Origin: Pyrinomonadaceae bacterium
Lineage (GTDB): Bacteria > Acidobacteriota > Blastocatellia > Pyrinomonadales > Pyrinomonadaceae
NCBI GenBank assembly: GCA_013813825.1
Contig: JACCRA010000489.1
Span: 1-6,220, forward strand
Length of the DNA stretch: 6,220 nt
Direction: 5' to 3'
In this document: piece after piece, positions 4,794 to 6,220 of the stretch
Layout: every line of letters begins with the position of its first letter
How positions within the stretch are numbered: the first letter of the stretch is position 1
Translations under genes and position numbers: made by a program
Notes under the pieces: generated by a model
Database searches by the model: none
Seen by the model: only the letters and a program-made list of their open reading frames with translations
What the model was told of the DNA's origin: nothing

Positions 4794-5912
4794 GTGACGC
4801 CGGCAAGTTTTCCGAAGGTAGCTCAGAAATTGACTCAAACACAACATCAGACGGCGGCAAATGCCGTCGCTCAGACGGAAGCACTACAGAACAGCCCGTT
4901 CATGCGCGCGTGCCGCCGCGAGCCGACGCCGTACACGCCCGTCTGGCTAATGCGGCAGGCCGGACGCTACATGCGCGAATATCGCGAGGTCCGCGCCCGC
5001 ACTTCGTTTCTGGAATTGTGCAAGACGCCCGATCTGGCTGCCGAGGTGACTGTCACCGCCGCCGAGCGGCTCAAGGTTGACGCCGCGATCATCTTCGCCG
5101 ACATCCTGCTGATCATCGAGCCGATGGGACTCGATCTCGAATTTGCCAAAGGCGAGGGGCCGGTGATTCACAATCCGGTGCGCGCGGCGGCGGACGTGGA
5201 GCGACTGCGCGAAGTAGAGACGATTGAATCACTCGAATACGTGATGCAGGCTATCCGCGCGACCAGACGCGCATTGAAGCCCGATTTGCCGCTGATCGGA
5301 TTTTCGGGCGCGCCGTTCACGCTCGCGTCATACATCGTCGAAGGCGGCGCGTCGAAGAATTACGTCCACACGAAGCGTCTGATGTACGAGGACGCCGGCG
5401 CGTGGCATGGAATGATGTCGCTCATTTCCCGCGCTCTCGCCAAGTATCTCAACGCGCAGATCGCGGCCGGCGCGCAGGCCGTCCAAATCTTCGACTCGTG
5501 GGTTGGCTGCCTCAGCCCAGACGACTATCGCGAGTACGTCCTGCCGCACACGCGCGCCGTGATCGAGCAAGTCACGCCGGGCACGCCCGTCATCCACTTC
5601 GGCACAGGCACGGCGGCGCTGCTCGAACTGCTGCGCGAAGCCGGCGGCGACGTGATCGGCTTCGACTGGCGCGTGCGCCTCGACGAGGCTTGGGCGCGCG
5701 TCGGTGATGATGTCGCGGCGATGGGCAACTTCGATCCGGTCCGGCTTTTCGCCGACGTCGAACACGTTCGCGCCGAAGCGAAAAAGATTTTAGCGCAAGC
5801 CGCCGGACGCCCCGGCCACATCTTCAACCTCGGCCACGGCATTCTGCCCGAAACGCCGGTCGAGAATGTCATCGCGCTGGTCGAAGCGGTGCATGAATAC
5901 AGCCAAAGGTAA
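4794..5912 (+). CDS. hemE: Uroporphyrinogen decarboxylase
   Basis: Cytoplasmic enzyme (EC 4.1.1.37) that removes four acetate carboxyls from uroporphyrinogen III to give coproporphyrinogen III in haem synthesis. It needs no cofactor and acts as a TIM-barrel homodimer. The 372 residues carry all the family landmarks: [16 protein letters not shown] (49-64; Arg54 and Arg58 bind substrate carboxylates), [14 protein letters not shown] (99-112; catalytic Asp103), [17 protein letters not shown] (169-185; Tyr180), QIFDSWVG (231-238; Ser235), HFGTGT (268-273), GNFDP (311-315) and FNLGHGI (344-350; His348). The enzyme is therefore probably active. The GTG start at 4794 gives about 30 residues (Gln/Thr/Ala-rich) ahead of the usual start region [11 protein letters not shown]. 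Alternatives are TTG 4830 or ATG 4902, none with a strong ribosome binding site; ATG 4902 would cut close to the conserved core. It is divergent from the sigma operon and followed closely by a zinc-ribbon gene. Confidence 0.97.
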   Translation: MTPASFPKVAQKLTQTQHQTAANAVAQTEALQNSPFMRACRREPTPYTPVWLMRQAGRYMREYREVRARTSFLELCKTPDLAAEVTVTAAERLKVDAAIIFADILLIIEPMGLDLEFAKGEGPVIHNPVRAAADVERLREVETIESLEYVMQAIRATRRALKPDLPLIGFSGAPFTLASYIVEGGASKNYVHTKRLMYEDAGAWHGMMSLISRALAKYLNAQIAAGAQAVQIFDSWVGCLSPDDYREYVLPHTRAVIEQVTPGTPVIHFGTGTAALLELLREAGGDVIGFDWRVRLDEAWARVGDDVAAMGNFDPVRLFADVEHVRAEAKKILAQAAGRPGHIFNLGHGILPETPVENVIALVEAVHEYSQR

Positions 5913-5915
5913 ATG

Positions 5916-6220
5916 ATGATCGGAATAAACAATGAAAGTGTTTTAGAGCGACTTCGTTTCTGGGGTCGCCACCGCTGCCCGCGCTGCCGGATGCCTTTAC
6001 GCGCGGAAGAACTAGCGTGTCCCGTCTGTGAGTTGCAAATCGTCTTCGTCAGCGAGCATGGCGAAGTGATGATTCACATGGTTGCCGTCGATGATCCGGC
6101 GGATTGGCACAACGAAGCGGTCAACGAGTATCACACGGCGCTCGCCGTGGAAGAGGCCGGCGACATGTATTTGCCGCGCCGACACTTGACGACGCGCCCG
6201 CAACGCGCCGACCTCGTCGC
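5916..6220 (+). CDS. Zinc-ribbon protein of unknown function, 5' part
   Basis: An open frame starts 3 bases after the hemE stop and runs off the right edge without a stop, giving about 101 visible residues. ATG 5916 is preferred because AAAGG (5905-5909) precedes it by 6 bases; ATG 5913, directly abutting the hemE TAA, is also possible. Counting from 5916, CPRC (residues 21-24) and CPVC (35-38) form a CxxC-x10-CxxC zinc ribbon. Then comes a beta-like segment (LQIVFVSEHGEVMIHMVAV) and an acidic/aromatic stretch (DDPADWHNEAVNEYHTAL). Composition and codon use match hemE. Spacing implies co-transcription with hemE, but I do not recognise the family, and the link to haem synthesis is only positional. 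The C-terminus is outside the window. Confidence 0.8.
   Translation, partial: MIGINNESVLERLRFWGRHRCPRCRMPLRAEELACPVCELQIVFVSEHGEVMIHMVAVDDPADWHNEAVNEYHTALAVEEAGDMYLPRRHLTTRPQRADLV

Noticed and set aside
5328..5765. Minus-strand open frame (145 codons) inside hemE
   Set aside because: It is antisense to the highly conserved hemE core and has no recognisable domain.
6012..6203. Minus-strand open frame opposite the right-edge zinc-ribbon gene
   Set aside because: The + strand frame is coupled to hemE and carries two CxxC pairs; the minus frame shows nothing.

Overview
The window looks like part of a chromosome from an Acidobacteriota bacterium, most likely the Blastocatellia/Pyrinomonadales side. 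This is inferred from the high G+C coding style and from the character of the proteins: an ECF sigma factor with a zinc-finger anti-sigma factor carrying a helical C-terminal domain, a DUF4097-like exported protein, and a small secreted helical family I associate with that group. No marker gene proves the taxonomy, and no mobile element, CRISPR array, tRNA or rRNA is visible.

Layout. Positions 1-321 hold no complete gene. There is a strong rightward terminator (49-93) for a gene ending at or before the left edge, and an imperfect inverted repeat (278-318). Three leftward genes follow: a frameshifted secreted helical protein (322-917), a PYP-like PAS-domain protein lacking the chromophore cysteine (1129-1476), and a small CxxC/CxxC zinc-ribbon protein (1501-1698). 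The last two form a compact pair behind a weak candidate promoter near 1753-1781.

A second leftward operon runs from 4530 down to 1920: ECF sigma factor (3940-4530), membrane anti-sigma factor (2969-3943, overlapping the sigma stop by ATGA), and a DUF4097-like exported beta-repeat protein (1920-2948). The simplest reading is an envelope-sensing unit in which the anti-sigma protein holds the sigma factor at the inner membrane and the exported protein is a co-expressed output or sensor partner.

Divergent from it, on the + strand, is a complete hemE (uroporphyrinogen decarboxylase, 4794-5912). Three bases behind it starts a zinc-ribbon protein that runs off the right edge (5916-6220). The sigma-hemE divergent spacer holds a long imperfect inverted repeat built of heptamers (TCAGCCG-type and its complement).

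The observations most worth checking are the A7 frameshift in the 322-917 gene, the PYP-like PAS domain with Cys to Phe at the chromophore site, the heptad-built inverted repeat at 4573-4694, and the unnamed zinc-ribbon gene coupled to hemE. I did not find a clearly new multi-gene system.
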